Part shown: positions 10,801-17,669 of the stretch, piece by piece | Layout of the letters: every line of letters starts with the position of its first letter | How positions within the stretch are numbered: position 1 is the first letter of the stretch | NCBI GenBank assembly: GCA_003118195.1 | Contig: BEXV01002323.1 | Span: 44,462-62,130, forward strand | Length of the DNA: 17,669 nucleotides | Direction of reading: 5' to 3' | Origin: Hemicentrotus pulcherrimus | Taxonomy: Eukaryota > Echinodermata > Echinoidea > Camarodonta > Strongylocentrotidae | Translations under genes and position numbers: made by a program | Notes under the pieces: model-generated | Told to the model about the DNA's origin: nothing | What the model saw: only the letters and a program-made list of their open reading frames with translations | Database searches by the model: none

Positions 10801-13800
10801 TTGGTCTTTCTATACATGATCATAATGTGGTGAATAAAGAAGGTTCCATGGTAAGATATTATACATTGTCCTTGAAATTGAGGTGCAATATTCATTACTT
10901 TCCGTTAGATTTACAGCTATAAAAACAAAAAAAAAATAAAAATAAAAAAAAAAAAAAAGAAAGAGAAAAAGAGAGAGAGAGAAAAAGAGAAGGAGAGATA
11001 GATGGACATAGAGACAGAGACAAAGACAAAGAGAGAGAGAGAGAGCGACAGAAATAGTAAAGGAGAGAGACGGGTAATTCTGTTCTAATGTAGGCTGCAG
11101 ATGGAGTCATGTTGAACTCCTGAACATGTTCTCATCTTTTAAATGTTATGTGGAACTTTAAATCTCATGAAAATGTTCATATATCATCCCTTTTGACTAC
11201 GGGTAATCCTAAACTCATCTCACCCATGAGGACACCATTCTCATCCCTCTTGACACCCATGTGGGTCTCCTCCTGCCTCCAGATGTCCACCAGGAGACTG
11301 GCAATGGTGCGTTCCTTCTTGCCCTTCCAGGCCATGAGGTGTGGTACAGTCTTAGGGTTCTCACACAGGTCCGTCAGGCAACCCAGGGACAGGTTGTGGG
11401 TGCTACGAGTGGAGGACTGTCGGGAGAAGGAAAAGGAGATAGCGTTGATGAAAAAGAATTAAAGTACAACTACAAAAATGTGCTGATACTGGACCATTGA
11501 AGGTGTCCCTGCAGTATCTATGAAAATTCTAATATCTAGAAATAAAATAAATTTGATTTGATTTGATTTGACATGGTTTATTGATTCAAAGAAAATCTAT
11601 GCAGTCTTAAATACTGAACTGTAATTTCATTTTTTAACACTAACTGAGATCGTTAAAAAAGAACAAGCATATAAGTAGTAAATGGATTCAAACGCCATCG
11701 GCCAACATTCTAGAATGGGCACTTTGTGTGCAAAAATTGCATTTTTTTGTGTTCATGTATTGTGAGGGAGTACTGTGGTGTATTTAAATATGCTCTTGAC
11801 TCCCATACATAAGGTCCCTGCTTAGAGCGTTTTAAATCATTTTTTTTTTCAAATTGAATCACAAAAATGGGTTGAGTGTCTTGAGAGGGCAGCATAATTG
11901 TTGATGTGTACCTCTAATAGATCTATAAGCAGGAAGACGCCCTGGCCTTCTAAGAACTGGTCCTCGTTGATGTAGGCCCCAATCACACAGCACCAGATGT
12001 TATCTACGGCTGCCAGCATGAGACGATGGTGTCCCAAGCCTCGGTTCAGCTTCTTGGCGTCCGTCCTGAGGTATCGTAGCACCACCTCCACGCCCTTCTC
12101 ACCATACAGCTCCTGAAGATTACAAAGAAAATGGCCAGTAAAGAGGCAGGAACGTTCAAGAAATACATCTTTCAGCATACCTGCCAACCTCTCACAGCAA
12201 TAATTAGGAATCTCTCTTAGTGAATGTTGGAATACAGTCTATTTAAATACTTTTTGAACAGAAGTTTACAAAAGAAGAGAGAAAACTAGGGATATAACAT
12301 TATTTTGCAGGCCAAAATATAGGAATCATTCCTCACAAACTTGAATGGCTGGCAGCTATGTATTTGGATTGTCATCTCCATATGTACACATGAAAGAATC
12401 TTCCCTTACAAATTCATTAACTACTCCAAGAGCAGATTAAAGTGTTTTGCTAAGATATGATTTGTTTTAATTTTTTTCTCTCTAATTGTTTTTACTGTGC
12501 CAAAGACTGCCACATTGTATCATCCGTTGAGAGCCTGAAGGACGTTAACCCTGTATTGAATAGCACATGTGTGTTTTCACAGTCTTGTGGCACTTGACAG
12601 ATAATAAATATCTTGTTAAAAGTGATAGGTTTATCTCCTCCATCTTGCTTCTTCATCGTTTCATTGCAATACAAAAACAATTTAAAATTTAAAGTTGAAA
12701 ATGTGGAAATAAACTGCTGCCTAGCATGCAACAACATTACTTAACGCTCAATCAGATATGACGCAGTAAAACACCACCCAAAAAAAAGCATTCTTTCTTG
12801 TTTAAGTGTAGATGAATGGCAACTGTACTCAACAAAGCATACCTGCCAGCATTTGAAAATAAGAATTAAGAATTTTAGCGCGGTATGCCTTTGAAAATAA
12901 GAAATTGCACTTGCAGCAGCAGTGTAATTGGCAATACGCGGTAAAAGCGAATAAAAATTCGCTGCTCGATCATGCAGCCATTTAATGCATACAATACATG
13001 AACTCTAAAATCACAGCACATTATAAAACAAGCTTAACTTGGCTTTAGCACAAAATAAATATTATTTCAAAAAATCAAAAATTTAAATTAAAAAATTTTT
13101 AAAAAACAAAATTTTGAAAATTCTGAATATTCCGGATTTTCAGGTCCTAGAAATCCCCCAAAACAGAATATTTTGGATTATTCGGGAGGGTTGGCGGGTA
13201 TGAACAAAGGTCCTACTCATTGAAAGCTCTGTGTTATAAGATACAGAACTGTGAAGCATATTACACTTTATGACAAAAACTCTGCCATGGTTTACCGCTT
13301 CATATCTGAATATAAAATAACTCAGAATGGACTTACCTTTCTATGCATATTTGCTTCACATAATACAGAGAGAATGAAGAGCATGTCACACTGCATCTCA
13401 ACATCGATAGCATCGTCTTCTATGCTGGACCTTGTGGCGCTTAACAGGATATCTAGAAAGGAAGAGGGGAGAAAGCAGTATGAATAATGCTAAAAATAAG
13501 ACGGATTCTAGAATGTAAGCGATCCGATTGGTCAATTGACATCACATGAGCGTGTATTAGTTCTTCCAATCGTGAAAAACATCTACCATCAAAAATTGAT
13601 AACACACGCTCGATACCTGCCGATATCGCTTTCGCGTATTTCAGCCAAATTTAATTTGTGCATAATTTCCAAGATCTAGATCTAGAATATTCTAGACCTA
13701 GATCTAGTTAGATCTAACTTAGATCTAGATCTACTCTCTATCTGTACTCTAGATCTAGACTAAATTGTAAGAAAATATTGCCGACCCGTCTTAATGCACT

Positions 13801-16800
13801 GTTTCGCTTGTGCTCGTTTGTTAGCGCAGTTCCAGTGCACTCAGTTTAGTCATTGCGATATTGATAAGGGATGACACGCATAATCAAGACACATTTCATA
13901 GACACTGTTTTCAGTATTTGGCGTCACCTTTGCCTGAAAAGTTACAGCGAAATGCATCCCTGTAACTCTCAGGTCTCTCCTCCTGGTTTAATTCACTAGG
14001 ATGTGCAGGTGAACCACTACACCATGGTTTTAACCCTACCGTAAATCTCAGTGTATAAGAAGCACTTTTTTTTAAAGTGTAGATTTATGCCCCTCGACCT
14101 GCACTGTGCCTGGCAATGTCTCCCAGCTCAGTCATACAAGGTGTGTTGACTCACCACTCGGAAACTAGAACAACACTAGTATGGCCAGATTTCTGTTTGG
14201 ACTTTGTACGTCATCTTTCGTTTTAAAAACACCATTGTTACTATTACTTGCAGACATTACTTGTGACAAGTTCACAAGCACAAATCAGCACCTTCAACTG
14301 CACCTAGCAGTAAAGTTTAGGTCTTTCCCTGTGTGGGTTTTTGAACACGGAGCTGGCTTGCTGCCTACCGAGTCGGCAAAACAAAAACAAAAACTTTTTT
14401 TGGGGGGGCCCAAAAAAGGGGTGTGTCTTATACACAGAGATTTACTGTACTATATTATACAGAATGCAGAGGGTTCTTTAAATACAAAGGTGGTGAATCT
14501 CCTCCAGATGGAACCTCTTTTTAATGTCCTATCTGAGAGCCTGCTATAGGACATTAAATGGACAACTAACTCACATCATAACACTCATCTCACCTAGTAA
14601 CTGGTTGATGGCTCCCTGGTCGACGAGATCCTGGTTGACCTCACTGTCATTGAGAGAGACCACGCTCCTCATGAGATGAAGGCAGTACCTCATCTGAGCT
14701 CGCTTGTTACCGCGTCCTCCTTTACCATGGAAGGCGTTCCCGTGGCCAGCAAAGTCATCTGAAGGAGGATACAAGAGGATGAATTTGAAAGTAAAAGATG
14801 AAGAGATAAATCTAAACTCAAATGGTGAATACAAAAATCTACCAACAGTGTATACACAGTGAAACCTGTCTATAAAGACCACCCAAGGGAGACAAGAAAA
14901 GTGGTCTTCTTGCACAGGTTCCTTTAGTACATGTTTCAATGAGAAACCATTTTCAAGGGAAATAAAAAATGCGGTCTTTGTAGACAGGTGGTCACTAAAG
15001 CAGGTTGACTGTAATATACTCCTTATGATTCTTAGCAGCGGAAAATAAGGCCCTTGTATGTGACTATATATCAAAAATGCTTGTATGTAACAATAACCAA
15101 GAGTGAATACACATGTATGTTGCAATATCATGAAATAAAAGCATTAGTAATTTGAACCAATAAGAATTGAGCAGGGGTGCTAGGGTGCATAGGGCAGGCA
15201 TTCATTAAAAAAAAACCTACAAAACTAGGTATTCAACAAAGCCGAAACACCATTCCATGAGCATAAGTACCAGTAATCCTGTATTTTCTTGACACGTCAT
15301 GTAGTCCTGAAGGCACAGTGGTGTCTACTGTAATACATTAAAAAATGAAAAATATACAAGGTGTATCATAAAAACCTTACCTTTTCCAACACACCACTCC
15401 AACAGCAGAAGTAACCTTGTATTTCCTTGACATGTCATGTAGTCCTGAATACAAAGCGGCGCTAGGGTGCACAGGGCAGACATGGCATGGAGCTGGGTCT
15501 CTTCAAACTGGGCGGGGCTCCACTCCTGAGGTTGGCTGGAGTTCTCATTGTTCTTGATGAATGACAGTAGGGCTAGGATCACATGACCCTCGCTTAGGAG
15601 CTGATTAGAAGAAAACGGTCGGAAAAAAAAATTAACAGAGCAATTTTATGAAGCCTTTAGAATTATTTTCCATGCAAACTGCTTGTTATCAAATAAATTT
15701 CAAGTAAAATCAGTTAACACTAAACAGTTTTTTCCACCTGATTTCCCTGCCTTTATACCATAGCGCTCTAAAACTAATTGTGTAAGCGTGCTATATAGAT
15801 TCACACATCATTATTTCATTCTAACTGCAATATCTAAAACATTGTTTTCAACAAAGTGTAGAACTCCTTCTGTTGAGAAAAAAAAAATCAAGTTTCATAC
15901 TATCAGGAATTGGGCAAGCAAGTGGAAAAATACACTTACTATATCATCAGAAGGATATAATACGTATTCAAAATCTCTTGTTGAAAACATGCTCATCAAG
16001 AGTAAAAGCATCACTTCAAAAGCTCCAGTATTGAGAGGCCCTTTCCTTTTTATTGCACAAAAATGCATCCTCACCTATTTCTGGTTACATGGGCCCTGCC
16101 TAGGAAGAGTTGCATTTAACTCAAGTCAATTCTTCCTATCGATCACAAAATTACAATTATCTCTTTTGCAAATTAAGCCCTGCGAGTGATATTGATCTGA
16201 AGTAAATTTGCAATAGATTCAAATCAATCACTACTCTTTATGCTTTAGGACCTTAGGGACAGGATGGGGAAAATGGTACCGTCTTGCCTGCTTACCGGAA
16301 TGACAGCAGGTTCTTTGCTGAGGACAACCAATACGTTGATCAGCATCTTCTTCAGCTCAAAGTCTTCAGGGCTCTACATCAAGAATGAGAGAAATAGTCA
16401 TTAAACAAAAAGATGTAATAAAGAGGGCCTAAACCAAATCAACACAAGATGGTATTCTTACTAGATACATTTCTCATTTACATAAAATGTAAAAGCAGTA
16501 TTGAGAAGATAAATAAGAGGAATAAATATCAAAGAATTTTTTAATTCAAATTTTTATTATTCTCCACACAATTAGTTTTAAATAATAACACTCAATTTTA
16601 TCCTTTTGATTCCTTGGGAAGCAGAAAATCTATAGAGATTAGAAAACTACTAGAGGTAAATGACTATATAGAAAACACAATGAATCACGTCATATTAAAC
16701 TCTGGAGCATACAGTATTAGTATTTAATCCTGAGAATGTACTTACGGTTCCTAATTTCAGGTATTTGACAAGAGCATTGTGACTTCTAACTTCCTGGAAT

Positions 16801-17466
16801 GTGGCAAAGAGGATGAGAACTTTTGCGTAACCGGTTTCCTGGAGGGAAGAGATAGGATATCAATTTTGTGAAGATTAGCAAATATGTACCAGTTCTGCTA
16901 TCCTTCATGACATAGCTATAGTATTTTTAAAAGCTGATCCAAATAAAGATGGTGATAATGCTGGTTGTGAATTTACATTTTGCAAATTCTATACAGTATC
17001 AATAAGAAAGTACAAAGTTTCAATATCTTGATGGGCTAAAATTTGTCTTCCCTAAAAGACTGTCAAAAAGTGAATGGTTTTGGGTATTATTGTTTAAATT
17101 CCTTGGTAATAAGCGAAACTCCCCGTTTCCATCATTTTTTCAATCACTACATATATCATATCAACACACTATTTCTGTATTAGCTTTTCAATAATTTATA
17201 TTCAATGTAATGTCTAGATTCATATAAGTTGCGACAATTCCTTTGTAATATTACTATTGCAGTAAATTATCTTTCCTTTGTTAAAGTGTTTTATTTAAAA
17301 GAACCATTGCTACACTCATTGGTGTAACAGCAAATTATCATTGTTCTTTTATATTTTGAATACAATAGATCATTTTGTGAAAAGTTTACAAGTGGGAATA
17401 CTTACGATGAAAGGTGCTTCAGGATTGTTAGCTACTGCTAGCGTTGTAAGCACGAGAAGGTCATTC
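4765..17466 (-). CDS. CFAP69: CFAP69 orthologue, 5'-partial, 15 coding exons
   Basis: Spliced on the minus strand, fifteen exons (17466-17406, 16838-16746, 16373-16296, 15600-15381, 14758-14594, 13452-13337, 12112-11912, 11416-11224, 10259-10122, 9390-9242, 8539-8414, 7609-7523, 6690-6629, 6117-6075, 4899-4765) give 1867 coding bases. That is 621 residues after one split-codon base, then TGA. Every junction has AG/GT ends and phases agree throughout. The product follows vertebrate CFAP69 as I remember it, block by block: WSPAQFEETQLHA, YMTCQGNTR, GRGNKRAQMRY, DNIWCC, ENPKT, PLPANQPS, ISENMRAKIYA, LRPVTPDQ, WDDFVARTSN and VDSTP. Vertebrate CFAP69 is about 940 residues, so roughly 320 N-terminal residues lie beyond 17669. 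Family knowledge: an armadillo-type helical protein of the axonemal central apparatus (C1b side), needed for sperm flagella and acting in olfactory cilia. The last third is charged and coiled-coil-like. Promoter and start codon are not in the window. Confidence 0.95.
5105..5610. mobile_element. Candidate foldback element relic in a CFAP69 intron
   Basis: It contains an 11-bp inverted repeat AATATTGCCCT (5121-5131) and AGGGCAATATT (5144-5154), a further GAGGGCAAT at 5164, and ATCAGACATCT at 5226-5236 inverted at 5598-5608. A CpG-richer core (about 5300-5560) is unlike the surrounding AT-rich intron. I cannot fix the ends or name a family. A 100-residue minus-strand frame here (5437-5135) shows no family motif. 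Confidence 0.4.
5640..5840 (+). mobile_element. Possible non-LTR retrotransposon 3' tail
   Basis: The stretch ends in GAAATCAATAAAGTTTGAAT followed by TTGAAT, a short microsatellite-like tail with a polyadenylation hexamer. Such tails are typical of CR1/L2-type LINE 3' ends. No reverse transcriptase sequence is present, so this is a weak call. Confidence 0.3.
5858..5925 (+). repeat. Poly(C), poly(A) and (TAAA)n low-complexity tract
   Basis: A C-rich run, then eleven A residues, then TAAAAATAAAAATAAAA units passing into TAAATAAATAAAT. It may mark a retroposon insertion point or be simple slippage. Confidence 0.85.
6075..6117 (-). CDS. CFAP69: CFAP69 small exon (43 bp), residues 563-577 here
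   Basis: A 43-bp exon between acceptor ACCTTCAG and donor GTGAGT. Its first G completes the split Glu codon, then it encodes HSFHDIDLPSLQTT and leaves in phase 0. It is supported by the exact phase fit on both sides and by a weak match to the vertebrate tail (IFHPTHIKGLNTT). Short exons are easily mis-called, so this is less certain than the larger ones. Confidence 0.75.
6298..6495 (-). mobile_element. tRNA-derived SINE relic, reverse orientation
   Basis: Read on the minus strand it starts with a tRNA-like head. There is an A-box-like TGGCTCAGTGGTAGAGC (6481-6465) and a B box GGTTCGAAACC (6438-6428). An unrelated body follows, with GGCATTAATCCCCATTACC, CGGTCCCCTGGTTGC and TGCTTTCTTAGCAGTCGGGT. 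The head resembles an arginine tRNA (loop CTCCTAA) but the arms no longer pair well, so it is not a tRNA gene. It lies in the intron before the 43-bp CFAP69 exon. Confidence 0.75.
6629..6690 (-). CDS. CFAP69: CFAP69 exon, residues 543-562 here
   Basis: 62 bp, phase 0 in and phase 2 out. Acceptor TTTACAG. It reads TSKGRQDIAIDDSRAKQIDN, then GA, which the next exon completes to Glu. The donor is a consensus GTAAGT at 6628-6623. Read through, the donor itself gives GAG TAA, so intron retention would end the protein one codon later with the same Glu. Confidence 0.88.
6691..7522 (-). other. CFAP69 intron without a recognised element
   Basis: 832 bp, AT-rich. Only a C10 run at about 7062-7071 followed by CAC repeats stands out. 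No coding match or inverted repeat was noticed. Confidence 0.7.
7523..7609 (-). CDS. CFAP69: CFAP69 exon, residues 514-542 here
   Basis: 87 bp, 29 codons, phase 0 at both ends. Acceptor TACTTCAG, donor GTAATA. It reads IKENHKQREKSIKKWDDFVA then RTSNYTILK. HKQREKxxKxWDDFVARTSN aligns with a well conserved vertebrate motif (HKQRELANKSWEDFLARTSN). Confidence 0.95.
7610..8413 (-). other. CFAP69 intron without a recognised element
   Basis: 804 bp, AT-rich. Two overlapping plus-strand frames near 7921-8144 are short, low in conserved character and antisense to the gene. I see no repeat or RNA gene. Confidence 0.7.
8414..8539 (-). CDS. CFAP69: CFAP69 exon, residues 472-513 here, coiled-coil-like
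   Basis: 126 bp, 42 codons, phase 0 at both ends. Acceptor TTTTTTAG, donor GTAAG. It reads ELLEMLSKSNQEMAETITEE, then QNELLESQRQQALLEEQELY and SE. The Glu/Gln/Leu-rich composition with leucines at heptad-like spacing suggests a coiled coil. Sequence is less conserved than the upstream blocks; placement rests on phase and order. Confidence 0.88.
8921..8991. repeat. Perfect 23-bp-arm hairpin in a CFAP69 intron
   Basis: Left arm 8921-8943 (begins ATTGAAAAACAAGTCAG) and right arm 8969-8991 (ends CTGACTTGTTTTTCAAT) are exact reverse complements. The 25-base loop contains GGTTCAAGTCCCGC, which resembles a tRNA T-arm or Pol III B box. A near-palindrome (AGATCGATTGATCGATCT) lies just left of it. Confidence 0.9.
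9242..9390 (-). CDS. CFAP69: CFAP69 exon, residues 422-471 here
   Basis: 149 bp, phase 1 in and phase 0 out. Acceptor GACACAG, donor GTAAG. It contains GLSTEEQVTLVIIRRFLDFK, then EGEIWVEITSELEQENLRPV and TPDQ. This matches the family segment GLSxExxVTLxIIxRxxDFKxGEIW. Confidence 0.95.
9518..9665 (-). mobile_element. Second tRNA-derived SINE relic, reverse orientation
   Basis: On the minus strand an A-box-like AGCGGATAGGTTAA (9656-9643) precedes an exact B box GGTTCGAGTCC (9620-9610). The body then reads ATGTCCTTCGACAAGACATT, CTACATTTGCCACACTCAAC and ATGGGCACCTTGCAGGAATT. The CTT-GAYAAGRCATTTT / CACATTTGCC type body is familiar from repeats of marine invertebrates (memory, not searched). It is a different family from the relic at 6298. 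Confidence 0.7.
9720..10121 (-). other. Remainder of a CFAP69 intron
   Basis: About 400 bp with no gene. The part around 9850-9970 is somewhat GC-richer (CCCCTTGGGGATCC, TGCCCCTCC) than its surroundings and may be an old repeat, but I could not define ends. Confidence 0.4.
10122..10259 (-). CDS. CFAP69: CFAP69 exon, residues 376-421 here
   Basis: 138 bp, phase 1 at both ends. Acceptor CATGCAG, donor GTAAG. It starts DPAVPLMGCFQEEAGIKPLP and continues ANQPSHAITDISENMRAKIY ALFCKI. The IxPLPANxPS and ISENxRAKIYA blocks match the vertebrate protein closely. Confidence 0.95.
10449..10744. mobile_element. 296-bp MITE with about 35-bp imperfect TIRs
   Basis: Left end GGGGGATGTTTCGCAAAGAC then CCTATGTTGAATTTA; reverse complement of the right end GGGAGGGTGTTTCACTAAGA then TCCTAAGTTGAACTTTA. 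The ends are clearly homologous with a few mismatches. The interior is AT-rich and non-coding. It lies in a CFAP69 intron. No clear target-site duplication was seen. Confidence 0.8.
10920..11073 (+). repeat. Poly(A) followed by a GA-rich low-complexity tract
   Basis: An A-rich run (10924-10959) passes into long GAGA and GACA stretches to about 11073. The minus-strand frame across it is a run of Ser and Leu codons created by the repeat and is not a protein. Confidence 0.9.
11224..11416 (-). CDS. CFAP69: CFAP69 exon, residues 312-375 here
   Basis: 193 bp, phase 0 in and phase 1 out. Acceptor CCGACAG, donor GTGAG. It reads SSTRSTHNLSLGCLTDLCEN, then PKTVPHLMAWKGKKERTIAS and VKRDENGVLM. CENPKTxxHxxAWxGKK and GVKRDxNG are family blocks. 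It marks the end of the armadillo-like part. Confidence 0.94.
11500..11573 (+). repeat. (TTTGA)n / (AAATA) tail, possible retroposon end
   Basis: AGAAATAAAATAAATTTGA is followed by three more TTTGA-type units to about 11571. A short pentamer tail after an AATAAA-like segment suggests the 3' tip of a retroposon, but no body is recognisable. Confidence 0.45.
11912..12112 (-). CDS. CFAP69: CFAP69 exon, residues 245-311 here
   Basis: 201 bp, 67 codons, phase 0 at both ends. Acceptor ATCTTCAG, donor GTACA, a weaker donor than its neighbours. It contains ELYGEKGVEVVLRYLRTDAK, RGLGHHRLMLAAVDNIWCCV and EDQFLEGQGVFLLIDLLE. The DxIWCC and FLExxGxFLLxDxL motifs are highly conserved in CFAP69. Confidence 0.95.
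12176..13201. mobile_element. TIR element(s) in a CFAP69 intron; best unit about 12838-13201
   Basis: The left motif CATACCTGCCAACCTCTC (from 12178) and a second CATACCTGCCAGCATTTG (from 12838) both pair with the reverse complement of the right end, GTTCATACCCGCCAACCCTC (13202-13183). The inner pair gives an element of about 364 bp. The outer one gives about 1.03 kb, and may mean a nested or partial second copy. The right part holds AT-rich tracts and TTCCGGATTTTC. No transposase is seen. Confidence 0.6.
13337..13452 (-). CDS. CFAP69: CFAP69 exon, residues 206-244 here
   Basis: 116 bp entering in phase 1 and leaving in phase 0. Acceptor TTTCTAG, donor GTAAG. It reads DILLSATRSSIEDDAIDVEM, then QCDMLFILSVLCEANMHRK. 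It corresponds to the vertebrate segment containing EIQSDILLILSGLCE. The linker SATRSSIEDDAID is variable. Confidence 0.93.
13670..13760. repeat. AGATCTAG-rich palindromic cluster
   Basis: Overlapping copies of the self-complementary AGATCT/CTAGATCTAG recur about eight times within 90 bp, partly as direct and partly as inverted units. It lies in a CFAP69 intron and has no coding content. Confidence 0.85.
14037..14449. mobile_element. 413-bp TA-flanked MITE, Tc1/mariner-like ends
   Basis: Left end after TA: CCGTAAATCTCAGTGTATAA then GAAGCAC. Right end reverse complement after TA: CAGTAAATCTCTGTGTATAA then GACACAC. TA sits at 14037-14038 and 14448-14449, as expected for a TA target duplication. 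The interior (about 14080-14400) has no transposase. The plus-strand frame 14181-14549 crosses its right end and is not a gene. Confidence 0.85.
14594..14758 (-). CDS. CFAP69: CFAP69 exon, residues 151-205 here
   Basis: 165 bp, phase 1 in and phase 1 out. Acceptor CCTTCAG, donor GTGAG. It contains DDFAGHGNAFHGKGGRGNKR and AQMRYCLHLMRSVVSLND, ending VDQGAINQLL. The glycine-rich HGNxFHGxGGRGNK loop is a family signature, apparently a loop between armadillo-like helices. Confidence 0.95.
14857..15011. mobile_element. 155-bp MITE with GTCTATAAAGACC-type ends
   Basis: Left end CAGTGAAACCTGTCTATAAA then GACCAC. The right end reverse complement begins CAGTCAACCTGC and contains CCACCTGTCTACAAAGACC. 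Internal GTGGTCTT...AAGACC motifs repeat in both orientations. TA follows the right end (15012-15013); the left flank is CA, so one side is mutated. The ends resemble pogo/Tigger-like Tc1/mariner MITEs (from memory). Confidence 0.75.
15173..15325 (-). pseudogene. Decayed duplicate(s) of the neighbouring CFAP69 exon, inside the intron
   Basis: Two stretches resemble exon 15600-15381 in the same orientation. At about 15325-15244 the minus strand reads LQDYMTCQENTGLLVLMLME then WCFG, against QDYMTCQGNTRLLLLLEWC in the true exon, with two extra codons. At about 15205-15173 it reads MPALCTLAPL, against MSALCTLAPL, which precedes QDYMTC in the true exon. The order is thus permuted relative to the exon, which suggests two partial tandem copies rather than one. 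Neither copy keeps the GGAAAAG|GTAAG donor, and the coding match is short, so I call them pseudo-exons. Reading stays open across each matched stretch. Confidence 0.75.
15381..15600 (-). CDS. CFAP69: CFAP69 exon, residues 78-150 here, the most diagnostic block
   Basis: 220 bp: 73 codons plus one base, leaving in phase 1 (G|AT makes Asp with the next exon). Acceptor TAATCAG, donor GTAAG. It contains LLSEGHVILALLSFIK, a short polar insert NNENSSQPQ, then EWSPAQFEETQLHAMSAL and YMTCQGNTRLLLLLEWC. These motifs identified the gene. This exon also has decayed extra copies in the following intron (15173-15325), noted separately. Confidence 0.96.
15601..16295 (-). other. CFAP69 intron without a recognised element
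   Basis: 695 bp. The plus-strand frame at 15788-16189 (133 codons) is antisense within the intron, AT-driven in composition and lacks any family motif. I do not call it a gene. Confidence 0.65.
16296..16373 (-). CDS. CFAP69: CFAP69 exon, residues 52-77 here
   Basis: 26 codons in phase 0 at both ends, between acceptor GATGTAG and donor GTAAG. It reads SPEDFELKKMLINVLVVLSK then EPAVIP. EDFELKK followed by a hydrophobic helix is a strongly conserved CFAP69 block. Confidence 0.93.
16374..16745 (-). other. CFAP69 intron without a recognised element
   Basis: 372 bp, very AT-rich, no repeat or reading frame of note. Confidence 0.75.
16746..16838 (-). CDS. CFAP69: CFAP69 exon, residues 21-51 here
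   Basis: Exactly 31 codons in phase 0 at both ends. Acceptor CCTCCAG, donor GTAAG. It begins ETGYAKVLILFATFQEV, matching the family segment with LILFATFNEV in vertebrates, and ends in VKYLKLGT. It is another armadillo-like helix pair. Confidence 0.93.
16839..17405 (-). other. CFAP69 intron without a recognised element
   Basis: 567 bp, AT-rich. No inverted repeat or coding match was seen. Confidence 0.75.
17406..17466 (-). CDS. CFAP69: CFAP69 exon (first one in window), residues 1-20 here
   Basis: The acceptor is a TTACAG ending at 17467 and the donor GTAAG occupies 17405-17401. The first base (G) completes a codon from an exon outside the window, so entry is in phase 2. It reads NDLLVLTTLAVANNPEAPFI, close to the vertebrate helix that reads NDILVITT...NPEAP. 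This is one helical hairpin of the armadillo-like region. Confidence 0.93.
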
Positions 17467-17657
17467 CTGTAAGATCGAGACAAATTAAGAAATATTTCAA
17501 AGCTTATTTTATGGCCCAAACATTTAATGGTTTGAAAATGTCTTGGTTTAGTTGAAAAGTAAATTTGACCAATCCTATCTAATGGAGGAAAGTATGCAAC
17601 ATATACTACAGAGCTAATTATATGGCCAAAATGTAGAACCGTAACACTTGAAGAATG

Positions 17658-17669
17658 CCCCCCCCCCCC
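17658..17669 (+). repeat. Poly(C) run at the right edge
   Basis: At least eleven C residues run to the last base. It lies in the intron upstream of the first CFAP69 exon seen and may be a simple repeat or a hard-to-sequence edge. Confidence 0.8.

Noticed and set aside
10895..11110. Minus-strand frame rich in Ser and Leu
   Set aside because: It is produced entirely by the GA-rich low-complexity tract.
14571..15131. 186-codon minus-strand open frame as a gene
   Set aside because: It is a CFAP69 exon (14758-14594) read through its intron and a MITE; the first 120 residues are not protein-like.
15788..16189. 133-codon plus-strand frame
   Set aside because: It lies antisense within a CFAP69 intron, has no family motif and no splice or start context that supports it.

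Overview
This is a eukaryotic nuclear window: AT-rich, with short phase-matched exons inside long introns and many decayed mobile elements. The mix points to a marine deuterostome, most likely an echinoderm such as a sea urchin. The pointers are two tRNA-derived SINE relics, several short terminal-inverted-repeat elements (MITEs), a GATCTA-rich patch and a CFAP69 orthologue at invertebrate distance from the vertebrate protein. The taxonomic call is inference. The set of genes does not prove it.

Layout. (1) At 1-1594 (+) lie the last two coding exons (821-928 and 1504-1594) of a gene I cannot name. A diverged copy of its penultimate exon sits just upstream (about 585-765) and carries an in-frame 36-bp tandem expansion. 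(2) At 1595-4764 is AT-rich convergent 3' flank with no recognisable gene and a 180-bp MITE at 3758-3937. (3) At 4765-17466 (-) is most of one gene, CFAP69 (cilia and flagella associated protein 69). I resolve fifteen coding exons with compatible phases. They give 621 residues plus stop and match the C-terminal two thirds of the vertebrate protein; the N-terminal third lies beyond the right edge.

The CFAP69 introns hold nearly all the other structure: two SINE relics (about 6298-6495 and 9518-9665), TIR elements (10449-10744, about 12838-13201, 14037-14449, 14857-15011), a perfect 23-bp-arm hairpin (8921-8991), retroposon-like tails, low-complexity tracts and decayed extra copies of one of its own exons (15173-15325). 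Both genes in the window therefore carry remnants of exon duplication. I found no RNA gene, CRISPR array, prokaryotic operon or new multi-gene system.

CFAP69 works in motile cilia and sperm flagella, as an armadillo-type protein of the central apparatus. Nothing seen here links it functionally to the left-hand gene; they are simply convergent neighbours.
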